Assembly (NCBI RefSeq): GCF_029433095.1
Contig: NZ_JARNTX010000001.1
Location: 2,170,001-2,234,000, forward strand
DNA length: 64,000 nt
DNA from: Hymenobacter sp. YC55
Lineage (GTDB): Bacteria > Bacteroidota > Bacteroidia > Cytophagales > Hymenobacteraceae
Reading direction: 5' to 3'
The position numbers and the translations under genes are program-made. Positions 15,820-24,049 of this stretch are shown here, one piece after another. The notes under the pieces are model-generated. The model was not told the DNA's origin, searched no databases, and saw nothing but the letters and a program-made list of their open reading frames with translations. Position 1 is the stretch's first letter; each line of letters starts with the position of its first letter.

Positions 15820-17226
15820 ATGGCTACCCAATTCAAGCCTAACGACGCTTACCGCGACTCCATTGCCACAGTGGATGCTGCCGGCAAGCGGGTGTGGCTG
15901 TATCCGAAGAAGCCGCTGGGCTGGCTGTACCAACGCCGCAAGTGGCTGAGCTACGGGTTGCTGACATTGTTGTTTGCCGGGCCTTGGCTGCGTATTAACG
16001 GGCTGCCGGTGCTGCTACTGAACTTGCCAGAACGCCGCTTCATTATTTTCGGGCAGATTTTCTGGCCTCAGGATTTCTTTATCCTGCTATTGGCTACGCT
16101 CACGTTTCTGCTGTTCATTATTCTGTTCACGGTGGTGTATGGCCGAGTTTTCTGCGGGTGGGTGTGCCCCCAGACCATCTTTCTGGAAATGGTGTTTCGC
16201 CGCATCGAGTACTGGCTGGAAGGCGACGCTCCGCAGCAGAAGGCCCTCGACCGGCGCGAGCTGGATTGGGACAAGCTCTGGCGCAAAACCACCAAGCACG
16301 CCCTGTTTCTGGTCGTTTCTTTTCTGATTGCTAACACCTTCCTGGCCTATAGTATCGGGTCCGATGCGCTGGTGAAACTCGTGACGGATTCGCCGGCCGA
16401 CCACCTCGGCGGCCTCACGGCTATGGTGCTGTTTACGGGCGTGTTCTACGCCGTATTTGCTCAGTTTCGGGAGCAGGTGTGCACCATTGCCTGCCCCTAC
16501 GGCCGCTTGCAGGGCGTATTGCTCGACAAAGACAGCCTGACCGTGGCCTACGACTATCAGCGGGGCGAGCCGCGGGCGAAGCTGCGCAAAAACCAGCAGC
16601 GCACCGCCGGCGACTGTATCGACTGCCACCAGTGCGTGCAGGTGTGCCCCACCGGCATCGACATCCGCAACGGCGCCACCCAGCTGGAATGCGTCAACTG
16701 CACGGCCTGCATAGATGCCTGCAACTCCATCATGGACTTGGTAAACAAACCCCAAGGCCTGATTCGGTACGCATCGGTCAACAACATTGCCGAGGGCACC
16801 AAATTCCAGCTAACGGGCCGGGTGAAAGCCTACTCGGCGGTGCTGCTGGTGTTGGTAGCCGTACTAACGGGCTTGCTGGTGTCGCGGGCCAACGTGCAGG
16901 CTACGGTGCTGCGCACGCCGGGGCAGCTGTTTCAGAAAACCGCTCACGGCACCATCACCAACCTCTACAATATCTCGGTCATCAACAAAACCAACCAGCC
17001 CTACCCTATCACGCTGCGGGTGCTGGAACCAACTCAGGGCCAGATTTCGCTGGTTGGCTCCCACCAGTTGACCTTGCCGGCCCAGGGCATTGCCGAGGGG
17101 GTGTTTTTCGCCGAGTTGCCCCGCACTGCGCTGCACCACACCAACCAGAAAATCCGCATCGGGCTGTTCAGCAATGGCCAGCAGATTGCTGAAACCAGCA
17201 CCAAGTTCCTGGGCCCGGTGTACTAA
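15820..17226 (+). CDS. ccoG: cbb3 oxidase accessory ferredoxin-like protein CcoG
   Basis: The 468-residue membrane protein starts at the ATG at 15820 (MATQFKPNDAYRDS), where family similarity begins. It has an N-terminal set of membrane helices with the conserved GRVFCGWVCPQTIFLE motif, then two 4Fe-4S clusters (from C266: CIDCHQCVQVCP and CVNCTACIDACN), and a C-terminal periplasmic immunoglobulin-like domain (about residues 360-465). CcoG is a copper(II) reductase-type assembly factor for cbb3 oxidase in other bacteria. ccoH follows after about 100 bases on the same strand. Confidence 0.94.
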   Translation: MATQFKPNDAYRDSIATVDAAGKRVWLYPKKPLGWLYQRRKWLSYGLLTLLFAGPWLRINGLPVLLLNLPERRFIIFGQIFWPQDFFILLLATLTFLLFIILFTVVYGRVFCGWVCPQTIFLEMVFRRIEYWLEGDAPQQKALDRRELDWDKLWRKTTKHALFLVVSFLIANTFLAYSIGSDALVKLVTDSPADHLGGLTAMVLFTGVFYAVFAQFREQVCTIACPYGRLQGVLLDKDSLTVAYDYQRGEPRAKLRKNQQRTAGDCIDCHQCVQVCPTGIDIRNGATQLECVNCTACIDACNSIMDLVNKPQGLIRYASVNNIAEGTKFQLTGRVKAYSAVLLVLVAVLTGLLVSRANVQATVLRTPGQLFQKTAHGTITNLYNISVINKTNQPYPITLRVLEPTQGQISLVGSHQLTLPAQGIAEGVFFAELPRTALHHTNQKIRIGLFSNGQQIAETSTKFLGPVY

Positions 17227-17329
17227 GCCATCAACGGCTTGGTAAGGTATCTCGAAACCCTGCCTGTAATGCGCACCCTATTCACCAGGCGTACCTGCCC
17301 GTCGCCAAGCACAAAACTTCCCTTTTCCG

Positions 17330-17797
17330 ATGGTTACGTCCCCTCCTCAAAAGCGCACTATCTGGCCTTATGCCATCATTGCCGTGTTCGTGCTGTTTGC
17401 TGCCTACATCGGCTACATGGTGCAGCAGGCCATGCACTCCAGCGTAGACCTAGTAAGTGCCGACTACTACCAGCAGGAACTAGCGTACCAGCAGCGTATG
17501 GAAACCGTGGCCCGCACGGCAGCGCTGCCCGTATCCGTGGTTGTAACGCACGAAGCGGCGGTTTCGCAGCTTTACTTGCAGTTGCCGCCGTCGTTTGCCG
17601 GCAAGCGCATCGAAGGGCAGCTCCACTTCTTCCGCCCTTCCGATTTGAAGCTCGATTTCACCTTGCCGCTGCAACCTAGCTCGGCCCTCACCCAACGCAT
17701 CAGCACCCAGAAAATGGCACGCGGCTTCTGGCGCATCCGCGTGGATTTCACCGCGGATGGGCAGGCGTATTTTGTGGAGAAGGATTTGACGATTTAG
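17330..17797 (+). CDS. ccoH: FixH/CcoH family cbb3 assembly protein
   Basis: The 155-residue protein has one N-terminal membrane helix (about 12-34, WPYAIIAVFVLFAAYIGYMV) and a periplasmic beta-rich domain with the family features DLVSADYYQQELAYQQ and FWRIRVDFTADGQAYF. FixH proteins act in maturation of cbb3 oxidase with CcoG, CcoI and CcoS, all of which are in this window. The start at 17330 is GTT-adjacent ATG preceding the basic TSPPQKR segment. It ends the cbb3 gene set. Confidence 0.9.
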   Translation: MVTSPPQKRTIWPYAIIAVFVLFAAYIGYMVQQAMHSSVDLVSADYYQQELAYQQRMETVARTAALPVSVVVTHEAAVSQLYLQLPPSFAGKRIEGQLHFFRPSDLKLDFTLPLQPSSALTQRISTQKMARGFWRIRVDFTADGQAYFVEKDLTI

Positions 17798-18001
17798 GGC
17801 GTCGTGGTAGTTGCTGTGCATCTGTAAGCAAGTGAAATAAGCTAAGCGTCGAATGCATGCCGTACGTGGTAGGCCACTCCTACCTGATGCTGGTGCCTAT
17901 CCTCAAGCAGCTAGCAGACAGACGCCTCTTGTATCTGGCTCAGGAATAAAATAGTTTGCGCTCAGCCTCAACGCCGAGGCCAGGTTAACGAAATCAGGCA
18001 A

Positions 18002-18736
18002 ATGACATTCCGCTGGTTGTTGGTACTCCTGCTGTTCACCACCGCATGCTTCGGGCAGGAACAAGTCTCGAAAAAGACCTTTCCCGAAATAGCCCTGACC
18101 AACCAGATTGCCTTTGCGGACCCGCAATATGATCAGCCCCGCTTTTCGTGTGGCTTTCTGCTCAAGCACCAGAACGACACGTTGGCAGTTACCGCCAAAC
18201 ACCTTCTGAAGGTGATTAAGCCCAAAGGCATGAAGGCGCTTTCGTTCGGGAATAGTGTTAAATCCTGGTTGTTGTTTCCGCTGCCGGATAAGGCGCGCAG
18301 GGTGGTTACCAACCGCTTATTGAACGAGAACAAAGCCGAGTCATTAGAAGACAAGGCCACCTACGACCAAGATTGGCTGGTGTTCTCAATTCAGTCGAAC
18401 CACTCCCGCATCAAGCCGCTAGAGGCTCGCACCACGCCGTTGCAGCCGGGCGAGAAGCTGTACGTAGTGGGCTGGACCCGCCACATGGACAGCGGCCCGC
18501 AACGCGTATATGAGTTCGAGTACTACAAAACGATAGATAATCGGATTCTCGTAAAAGACGTGGTGGTACCCGAGCAATTCGGCGGGCTGAGCGGTGCCCC
18601 ACTGGTCGACGAACAAGGCCAGGTGGTAGGCATTGTCTCCAACGGCACCGTCGACCCGACGTCGGGTAAAAAGTACTTCTCCCCTTGCGCCATCACGGGG
18701 CTGCTATCCTTTCTCGACACGTACCAGAAGAAGTAG
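18002..18736 (+). CDS. Secreted trypsin-like serine protease-fold protein
   Basis: The 244-residue protein has a signal peptide (MTFRWLLVLLLFTTACFGQ). A chymotrypsin/trypsin-like triad can be picked out: His in LAVTAKHLLK, Asp in YDQDWLVF, and Ser in FGGLSGAPLVDEQG (GxSGxP, followed by GQVVGIVSNG). This fits the S1/S46-like trypsin-2 domain of single-domain periplasmic proteases without a PDZ domain. The Cys at the end of the signal region does not form a good lipobox. It stands alone between ccoH and the terminator at 18791, with no visible tie to respiration. Confidence 0.82.
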   Translation: MTFRWLLVLLLFTTACFGQEQVSKKTFPEIALTNQIAFADPQYDQPRFSCGFLLKHQNDTLAVTAKHLLKVIKPKGMKALSFGNSVKSWLLFPLPDKARRVVTNRLLNENKAESLEDKATYDQDWLVFSIQSNHSRIKPLEARTTPLQPGEKLYVVGWTRHMDSGPQRVYEFEYYKTIDNRILVKDVVVPEQFGGLSGAPLVDEQGQVVGIVSNGTVDPTSGKKYFSPCAITGLLSFLDTYQKK

Positions 18737-18790
18737 AGAAGCCCCGCGCAAGCGTGCCTTTCTCGAAAGCCATTGCTGCTAACGCAACAG

Positions 18791-18833
18791 CGCCCCGCTG
18801 GCGCCTTCTGGTTGAGAAGGCGCCAGCGGGGCG
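18791..18833. terminator. Strong hairpin terminator
   Basis: A perfect 19-base stem (18791-18809 with 18815-18833; arms starting CGCCCCGCTGG) closes a 5-base loop, with CTCTTTG downstream. It lies between the convergent protease and dehydrogenase genes. Confidence 0.88.
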
Positions 18834-18961
18834 GCTCTTTGTATTTGCTTACTACAGGTTGCGGCAGCTTCTGGTGGATAGGTTACGCGCGCCTCGTCTG
18901 TTCCTAATGGCGCGAGCACGCAGACCCTCCTAGCTGATGGGCAACCGACACACTAGCTTCC

Positions 18962-19822
18962 TTAGTCGCGGTGCAGGTGCTTGATGATGGCAATAACGTC
19001 TTCGTCGCCTAGGGCGGGTTCGGCTTGCTGGAAGGTGTCGTGGACTACCGCGCCTAAGGGCGTGTTCAGCCCTTCGGCTTTCGCCAGGCGCAGGTCTTTG
19101 GCTAGGTGCTTTAGGGCAAAGGCGGCCTGGAAATTTTCGCCCATAATGGCTTCGCCCTTGATCTTGGAGTACACATTGCCCATGGCGCCGTTGGCAATAA
19201 TGGTCTGCATATCCTCGAGTTTTAGGCCGTGCTGCTGGGCAAAGAGCAAGGTTTCGGCCAGGCCCTGCGTGTAGAAGCCCAACAAGGTGTTGATGGCAAG
19301 TTTGGCGCGGTTGCCGCTGCCGATGGGGCCGAGGAGCAGCGCCAGCTTCCCAAGGTGCTCAAAGAGCGGCTGGGCTTGTTGAAACGCTGGCTCGTCGCCG
19401 CCCACCATCACGACCAACTGGCCAGTTTCCGCCTGCTTGACGCTGCCCGAAACCGGTGCATCGAGGTAGGTGTGGCCCTTCTCTTGGCTGAGTTTCGCCA
19501 TTTCCTCGCTGATGCCCGGCGACACCGTGCTCATGTTGACCAGCAGCTTGCCGCTCGCTTGGGCCTCCAGCAGTCCTTGCGGACCCGTGAACAAGTCGCG
19601 CACGGCTTGGTCGTCGGATACCATCAGGAACACCACGTCGGCTTGCTGCACTAAGGCAGCCGGCGAATCGGCGGTGGTGGCCCCGCTGGCGCGCAGGGCT
19701 TCTTCTTTGTCTTTGCTGCGGTTGTAAACGGCAACCGGGTAGCCCGCCTCGATCAGTCGGCGCGACATCGGATTGCCCATATTGCCGAGGCCTATCCAGC
19801 CTACTTGGGGTTGTGAGCTCAT
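18962..19822 (-). CDS. 3-hydroxyisobutyrate dehydrogenase family NAD(P) oxidoreductase
   Basis: The 286-residue protein has the N-terminal Rossmann motif WIGLGNMGNPMSRRLIEAGY followed by VYNRS, typical of beta-hydroxyacid dehydrogenases. The substrate-binding DAPVSGSVKQAETGQL segment and the catalytic Lys in GNRAKLAINTLLGFY are both present. The two-domain length is standard for the family. The NRS after the second strand suggests NADP preference, by family rule. Likely substrates are short 3-hydroxy acids or succinic semialdehyde-type aldehydes; it is a single gene with no pathway neighbours. Confidence 0.9.
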   Translation of the reverse strand: MSSQPQVGWIGLGNMGNPMSRRLIEAGYPVAVYNRSKDKEEALRASGATTADSPAALVQQADVVFLMVSDDQAVRDLFTGPQGLLEAQASGKLLVNMSTVSPGISEEMAKLSQEKGHTYLDAPVSGSVKQAETGQLVVMVGGDEPAFQQAQPLFEHLGKLALLLGPIGSGNRAKLAINTLLGFYTQGLAETLLFAQQHGLKLEDMQTIIANGAMGNVYSKIKGEAIMGENFQAAFALKHLAKDLRLAKAEGLNTPLGAVVHDTFQQAEPALGDEDVIAIIKHLHRD

Positions 19823-20012
19823 GTGCAGTGGTTGAGTGAAGTAGATATGAACGCGGTATGCTATACCACCAAGGCCGAAATTGGTTGGCCGGTGCGGCCG
19901 GAATGCAGCAAGAAGACTTGCTTTTTGCCACTATGCCGCTGGTGTAAGGTCCTACCTCAGGATGCGTATAGCAGCGCCGCCTACCTTTTCCTGGGTGAAA
20001 GTCATGCGGGCC

Positions 20013-20030
20013 ACCTGATTTTTGTCATGT
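20013..20030 (+). promoter_or_regulatory. FNR-like operator E upstream of tauE/usp/hemF
   Basis: The site reads ACCTGATTTTTGTCATGT: a perfect left half-site and a right half keeping GTCA, as in operator B. Its centre is 20021.5. A TATTTG ending at 20057 lies 35.5 bases away, one base short of the spacing at operators C and D. The ATG of the next gene is at 20085. Class II activation of this operon is predicted. Confidence 0.62.
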
Positions 20031-20084
20031 GGGCTTTTTAGATGGTGGCCGTATTTGCTTCCCAATTCAAGCAGCTTCTCACCG

Positions 20085-20813
20085 ATGCTTTGGGCAGGTT
20101 TTCTTTTTGGTCTTCTGGGTAGTTTCCACTGCGTGGGCATGTGTGGCGCTATTGCGCTGGCGCTGCCCGGCCAGCGGGCGGCCACTGGTTTGGCCGGAAG
20201 CTACGGGATCGGCCGGCTGCTCTACAACCTGGGCCGCACCACCAGCTACACCACGCTGGGAGCCGGGGCCGGACTGATAGGTCAGGGCCTGCGGCTGGCC
20301 GGAGTACAACAGAGCTTGTCGGTGGCCTCGGGCGTGCTGATTCTGCTGCTGGTGGTCGTGCCAGAACGCTACACGGCGGGGCTGGCCAACGTGCTAGGGC
20401 TGAGTACCCCGCTGGGGTGGGTGAAAACCACGCTGGCCCGCTTGTTTCAGCAACCTACTGGGTGGGCGTTGTACGCTACGGGCGTGCTCAACGGGCTGCT
20501 GCCCTGCGGATTGGTGTACCTAGCGTTGGCCGGGGCGCTAAGCGCGCCGGGCGTAGCAGGCGCGGCCGCCTACATGGCGTGCTTCGGCCTCGGCACCCTG
20601 CCGCTGATGCTGGCCTTGTCGCTCTCGGGCCAGATGGTGCCCTGGCCTTGGCGTACTCGCCTGCGGCGGGTGGTGCCCTACGCGGCCTCACTGCTGGCGC
20701 TGCTCTTTATCGTGCGAGGGCTCGGGCTCGGCATTCCTTATCTGAGTCCTCAGCTCAACCACGCGCCAAGCGCCGCCACTACCCTGCCGCGCACCGTGCA
20801 TTACTGCCACTAA
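20085..20813 (+). CDS. Sulfite exporter TauE/SafE (DsbD_2-like) membrane protein
   Basis: The 242-residue protein has about six membrane helices. Its first helix carries GFLFGLLGSFHCVGMCGAIALALPG, the hallmark of the SafE/UreH-like subgroup found in cbb3 gene clusters, where the HCxGMCG motif may handle copper or thiols. The ATG at 20085 is preferred because an upstream TTG frame would start inside operator E. A universal stress protein and hemF follow 31 and 29 bases apart on the same strand, so the three form an operon behind operator E. A role in cbb3 maturation is family-based inference. Confidence 0.87.
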   Translation: MLWAGFLFGLLGSFHCVGMCGAIALALPGQRAATGLAGSYGIGRLLYNLGRTTSYTTLGAGAGLIGQGLRLAGVQQSLSVASGVLILLLVVVPERYTAGLANVLGLSTPLGWVKTTLARLFQQPTGWALYATGVLNGLLPCGLVYLALAGALSAPGVAGAAAYMACFGLGTLPLMLALSLSGQMVPWPWRTRLRRVVPYAASLLALLFIVRGLGLGIPYLSPQLNHAPSAATTLPRTVHYCH

Positions 20814-20844
20814 TCTTCTTGCCTTCAACCGCTTTTCGTTTTTC

Positions 20845-21762
20845 ATGAAAACCATTCTCGTTCCGCTCGACCACACGGCTGCTGCCGAATACACCCTAGC
20901 CTACGCCAACAAGCTGGCCGTGCGCTGGCCGGCAGAAGTGGTGGTGCTCTATTGCCACCCCGAACCCCTTGCTGGCGCGCCCGATATCAATTTAATTGGG
21001 CAGGAACAGCGACTCCGCAGCCTGGTCGAGCGCCTACGCTACCAGCAGCTCACCCGCCAAGATGGGCGCCGCATCCAGTACCAGTACCGGGTGCTGGCCG
21101 GCTGCCTGCACGACCATGTGCAGGCCGAAGCGGTTCGCTGCGCCGCCGACCTGATGGTTATGGGGCTCGAACACATAGACTGTGGCCGCCAAATGGCTCC
21201 CGGCAACCATGCCGCCGCCATTGCCGAGCTCGTCACGTGTCCGGTGTTGGTAGTGCCGCCCGGCCGCCGGTCGCTGCCTTCCCGCTTAACTTTCTTCGCT
21301 GATTTCCCGACCCTAAACCTGAACACGCTGCCTCGGCTGTCGGCCCTACAAGACGCTTTTCCGGGCACGCTGGACATTGTGCAGTTCTACTCGCCCGCCG
21401 ACCGGCCGCAACGGCGGCGCCTCAAGCAAGTATTGCAGCAAGCTGCCGTGCAGCTCACCTGGCCTACCATCAAACAGCACTTGCTGGAAGACGATGCGCC
21501 CCTGGAAGGCATTGGTGAGTTTTGCGCCCGCACGCAAACCCAACTGCTGTTGGTAGCCCCTACTACATCGGCGCAATTGCTGCGCTACTTCGACCAGTGC
21601 TATGCTACCACCCATGCCTACCACACCCAGATTCCGATGCTGGTGCTCCGTTCGACGGAGCGCCAACCCCGCGTGATGTGCTGCGAGCAATGCGCCAAAC
21701 GGGAGGAATTAGGGCGGAGTCACCAACCAACGGTTCGTTTGGCCTCTTTGCCCCGCGCTTAA
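20845..21762 (+). CDS. Tandem universal stress protein with Cys-rich tail
   Basis: The 305-residue protein has two Usp domains (about 1-140, starting MKTILVPLDHTAAAEYTLAYANKLA, and about 150-275). The first keeps part of the ATP-binding loop (MGLEHIDCGRQMAPGNHAAAIA). The C-terminal extension reads RVMCCEQCAKREE, three cysteines in five positions, which is unusual in Usp proteins and could bind a metal or form disulfides. It sits between the TauE-like gene and hemF, 31 and 29 bases from them. Confidence 0.87.
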   Translation: MKTILVPLDHTAAAEYTLAYANKLAVRWPAEVVVLYCHPEPLAGAPDINLIGQEQRLRSLVERLRYQQLTRQDGRRIQYQYRVLAGCLHDHVQAEAVRCAADLMVMGLEHIDCGRQMAPGNHAAAIAELVTCPVLVVPPGRRSLPSRLTFFADFPTLNLNTLPRLSALQDAFPGTLDIVQFYSPADRPQRRRLKQVLQQAAVQLTWPTIKQHLLEDDAPLEGIGEFCARTQTQLLLVAPTTSAQLLRYFDQCYATTHAYHTQIPMLVLRSTERQPRVMCCEQCAKREELGRSHQPTVRLASLPRA

Positions 21763-21791
21763 TTATTGAGTTTGCTTTACGCTTCTACATT

Positions 21792-22730
21792 ATGGATACC
21801 TTGACTTCTTCTCCGCGCACTACTTCCCGCGCCTTGGTGCAAGAATGGATGCACCATTTTCAGGACTGGCTTTGCTACCAACTGGAAACGGCCGACGGCA
21901 GCGGCACTCGCTTCCGCCGCGACAATTGGCAGCACGCTGGCGGCGGGGGTGGCTGCACCCGGGTCATACAGCAAGGGCAGGTACTGGAAAAAGGAGGCGT
22001 CGCCTTCTCGGCCGTGTGGGGCGAGATGAGCGACAAAGCAGCCCAGCAGCTACTCATGCCCGACCAGGCGTACTTTGCCACGGGCGTCTCGGTAGTGCAA
22101 CACCCGCGCAGCCCGCTCGTGCCCATCTCCCACATGAATGTGCGTTACTTCGAGGCTGGCAACGGCGAAGCCTGGTTTGGCGGCGGCCTGGACCTGACCC
22201 CTATCTACGTGGACGAGGCACAGGCCCGCTGGTTTCACCAACAAATTGCCCACGTTTGTGAGCAGCACGATGCCAGCTACTACCCCCGCTTCAAGCAGTG
22301 GGCCGATGAGTACTTCTATATTCCTCATCGCCAGGAAACGCGCGGCATCGGTGGTATCTTCTTCGACCGCCTCACCGTCGGTAAAGATGGTTCGTTCGAG
22401 GAGCTGTTCGCCTTCATTCAGGATGTAGGTCAAGTGTACGGCCGCGCCTACAGCACCATCATGCGCCAAAACCGTGACCTGCCCTACACCGACCGGCAAA
22501 AGCAGTGGCAGTTGGTGCGCCGGGGCCGCTACGCCGAATTCAACTTGGCTCTGGACCGAGGCACGCGCTTTGGCCTCGAAACCGGGGGCCGCACCGAGAG
22601 TATTCTCATGAGTTTGCCGCCCCAGGTGGAATGGCACTATAATTTCGCCATTGAACCAAACTCGCCAGAAGACGCCACCCAGCAGTGGCTGCGCAAAGGC
22701 GTGGATTGGGTAGCTGCCCCCGGCAAGTAG
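21792..22730 (+). CDS. hemF: Oxygen-dependent coproporphyrinogen III oxidase
   Basis: The 312-residue enzyme converts coproporphyrinogen III to protoporphyrinogen IX using oxygen. The family core is clear: the N-terminal DNWQHAGGGGGCTRVIQQG, ISHMNVRYFE with the catalytic His region, GGGLDLTPIYVDE, GIGGIFFDRL and the C-terminal FGLETGGRTESILMSLPPQVEW. The start at 21792 (MDTLTSSPRTTS) gives the usual length. It is the third gene of the operon behind operator E, so haem synthesis is tied to genes for a haem-rich oxidase and a globin. A hairpin terminator follows. Confidence 0.95.
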   Translation: MDTLTSSPRTTSRALVQEWMHHFQDWLCYQLETADGSGTRFRRDNWQHAGGGGGCTRVIQQGQVLEKGGVAFSAVWGEMSDKAAQQLLMPDQAYFATGVSVVQHPRSPLVPISHMNVRYFEAGNGEAWFGGGLDLTPIYVDEAQARWFHQQIAHVCEQHDASYYPRFKQWADEYFYIPHRQETRGIGGIFFDRLTVGKDGSFEELFAFIQDVGQVYGRAYSTIMRQNRDLPYTDRQKQWQLVRRGRYAEFNLALDRGTRFGLETGGRTESILMSLPPQVEWHYNFAIEPNSPEDATQQWLRKGVDWVAAPGK

Positions 22731-22768
22731 CTAACTGAACTACAAGTACTTGTTGAAAAATACACCAA

Positions 22769-22810
22769 GGCCGGTGCTACAACCTCCCGATTGAAGTTGT
22801 AGCACCGGCC
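22769..22810. terminator. Bidirectional hairpin between hemF and usp
   Basis: Perfect 15-base arms GGCCGGTGCTACAAC (22769-22783) and 22796-22810 enclose a 12-base loop. Outer ACACC/GGTGT extend the pairing. It sits between convergent genes. Confidence 0.8.
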
Positions 22811-22831
22811 ACGGTGTTGTAGGGCTGGCGC

Positions 22832-23704
22832 TTAGCGAACAGCCGACGTTGTGCGCCGAGCTGAGGCTTGCGAGCCGGTACTAGTAGGCTGCGGCTGGGC
22901 CGGCAGCACCAACACCGGCACGGCGCTCTGCAATACTAACTGCGCCGTTACCGTCTGCCGGAAGAGCGACCACAAGAGCGTGTGCGGGCGCGCCACTACG
23001 GCCAGCAGTTCGGCGCGCTGCTCCGCCACCGCCTGTAGGATGCCCGCCGTGGGCTCGGCGTGGCAGACGTGCGTGGTTGTTACGGCGGGCAAATCGAGTG
23101 TAAGCCCCGTCCGTACCACCGATGCCAGCGCCTGCTGCGCCGTATGCTGCGTGGCAGACTCCGTTACGTGCCCCACAATCAGTTGCGCCCGCATGGCCAA
23201 CAGCATGGCCCGGATAGATTCTACGCAAGGTCCCAGCGTGAACTTGCCGCCGTCGGCGGCCAGCAGCACGCGCTGTGGCAGCTTGGCTTGGGGCGCTTCT
23301 GCCGGTACTACCAGTAAGCCGCAGGCATGGCTGCGCAGCACATTCAGGGCCGTGGTCGTTACCAGCACGTCGGCGGCGGTGGCGGCCGATGGCCGGCTTA
23401 GCACAATTAGGGCGGGGCGGTGGCGGCTGATGGCAGCCGGCAGCGCATCTTCCATCTGGCCCGCTTCTACTTCGGCTACGGCGGGCACGGGCAGCGTCCG
23501 GGCTAGGTCTTGGAGAGCTTGCGGGGCCGAGGTGGCAGCCGGCAGTTGCGCGGAGGACGGTTCTGCCTTTAGGGCATCTTCGTCTTGCACGTGCAAAAGC
23601 ACGAGCTTGGCGCCGAGAGCTTGCGCCAGGAGCGTAGCAAAGTCCAGAGCTGGGTCGGCACCCGCAACGAAATCAGAGACGATCAGCAGAGTAGTCATAG
23701 TCAT
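22832..23704 (-). CDS. Tandem universal stress protein (UspA family)
   Basis: The 290-residue protein has two Usp domains (about 1-140, starting MTTLLIVSDFVAGADPALDFA, and about 145-270, starting RVLLAADGGKFTLG), closely related in layout to the Usp at 1735-2556; shared features include the FTLG stretch and the C-terminal VTAQLVLQSAVPVLVLPAQ. A Ser/Ala/Arg-rich tail ends the protein. The second Met (23698) is an equally good start. Its promoter shows CACATTTG on the - strand (23738-23731), 58.5 bases from operator F. Confidence 0.88.
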   Translation of the reverse strand: MTMTTLLIVSDFVAGADPALDFATLLAQALGAKLVLLHVQDEDALKAEPSSAQLPAATSAPQALQDLARTLPVPAVAEVEAGQMEDALPAAISRHRPALIVLSRPSAATAADVLVTTTALNVLRSHACGLLVVPAEAPQAKLPQRVLLAADGGKFTLGPCVESIRAMLLAMRAQLIVGHVTESATQHTAQQALASVVRTGLTLDLPAVTTTHVCHAEPTAGILQAVAEQRAELLAVVARPHTLLWSLFRQTVTAQLVLQSAVPVLVLPAQPQPTSTGSQASARRTTSAVR

Positions 23705-24049
23705 GGTGGAGTAACTAGTTAGCAGACAAGCAAATGTGGTCGTTCCTTCTCTTAGGTCTCCTGCGCCAGATCATCTCGAATCCTGATTTAAATCACTTCT
23801 TCCCCCGTTGCACAACGGTTGTTGCCATCCAAGCATCCATCTCGCCGCATCCGCTCGCAAAAAGCCAAGTTGCGTGCACAGATCTGCAGCACGCCAAGCC
23901 TACCTAATGTACACAAAAGTTTGGGTTCGAGTTGTAAGCAAAAGTTGCGTTTAAGCTCAACCAGAGGCATAAATAGCCATCAGAAAGGTGTCTTCCCGCA
24001 TCGCCAACCGGCAAGCAACGACGTATGAGCCTGCATCAACGGCAAACGA
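23705..24049. other. Divergent intergenic region usp / LMF-like gene
   Basis: The region holds operator F at 23781-23798 and the usp promoter. The right-hand 250 bases show no further palindrome, and short frames in it have no protein character. Confidence 0.5.
23781..23798 (-). promoter_or_regulatory. FNR-like operator F upstream of usp
   Basis: The site reads TCCTGATTTAAATCACTT with inner repeat CTGAT-N4-ATCAC (centre 23789.5). The leftward -7-like octamer CACATTTG ends at 23731, exactly 58.5 bases away, as at operators B and C leftward and A rightward. This is close to a class I position near -62. Confidence 0.68.
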
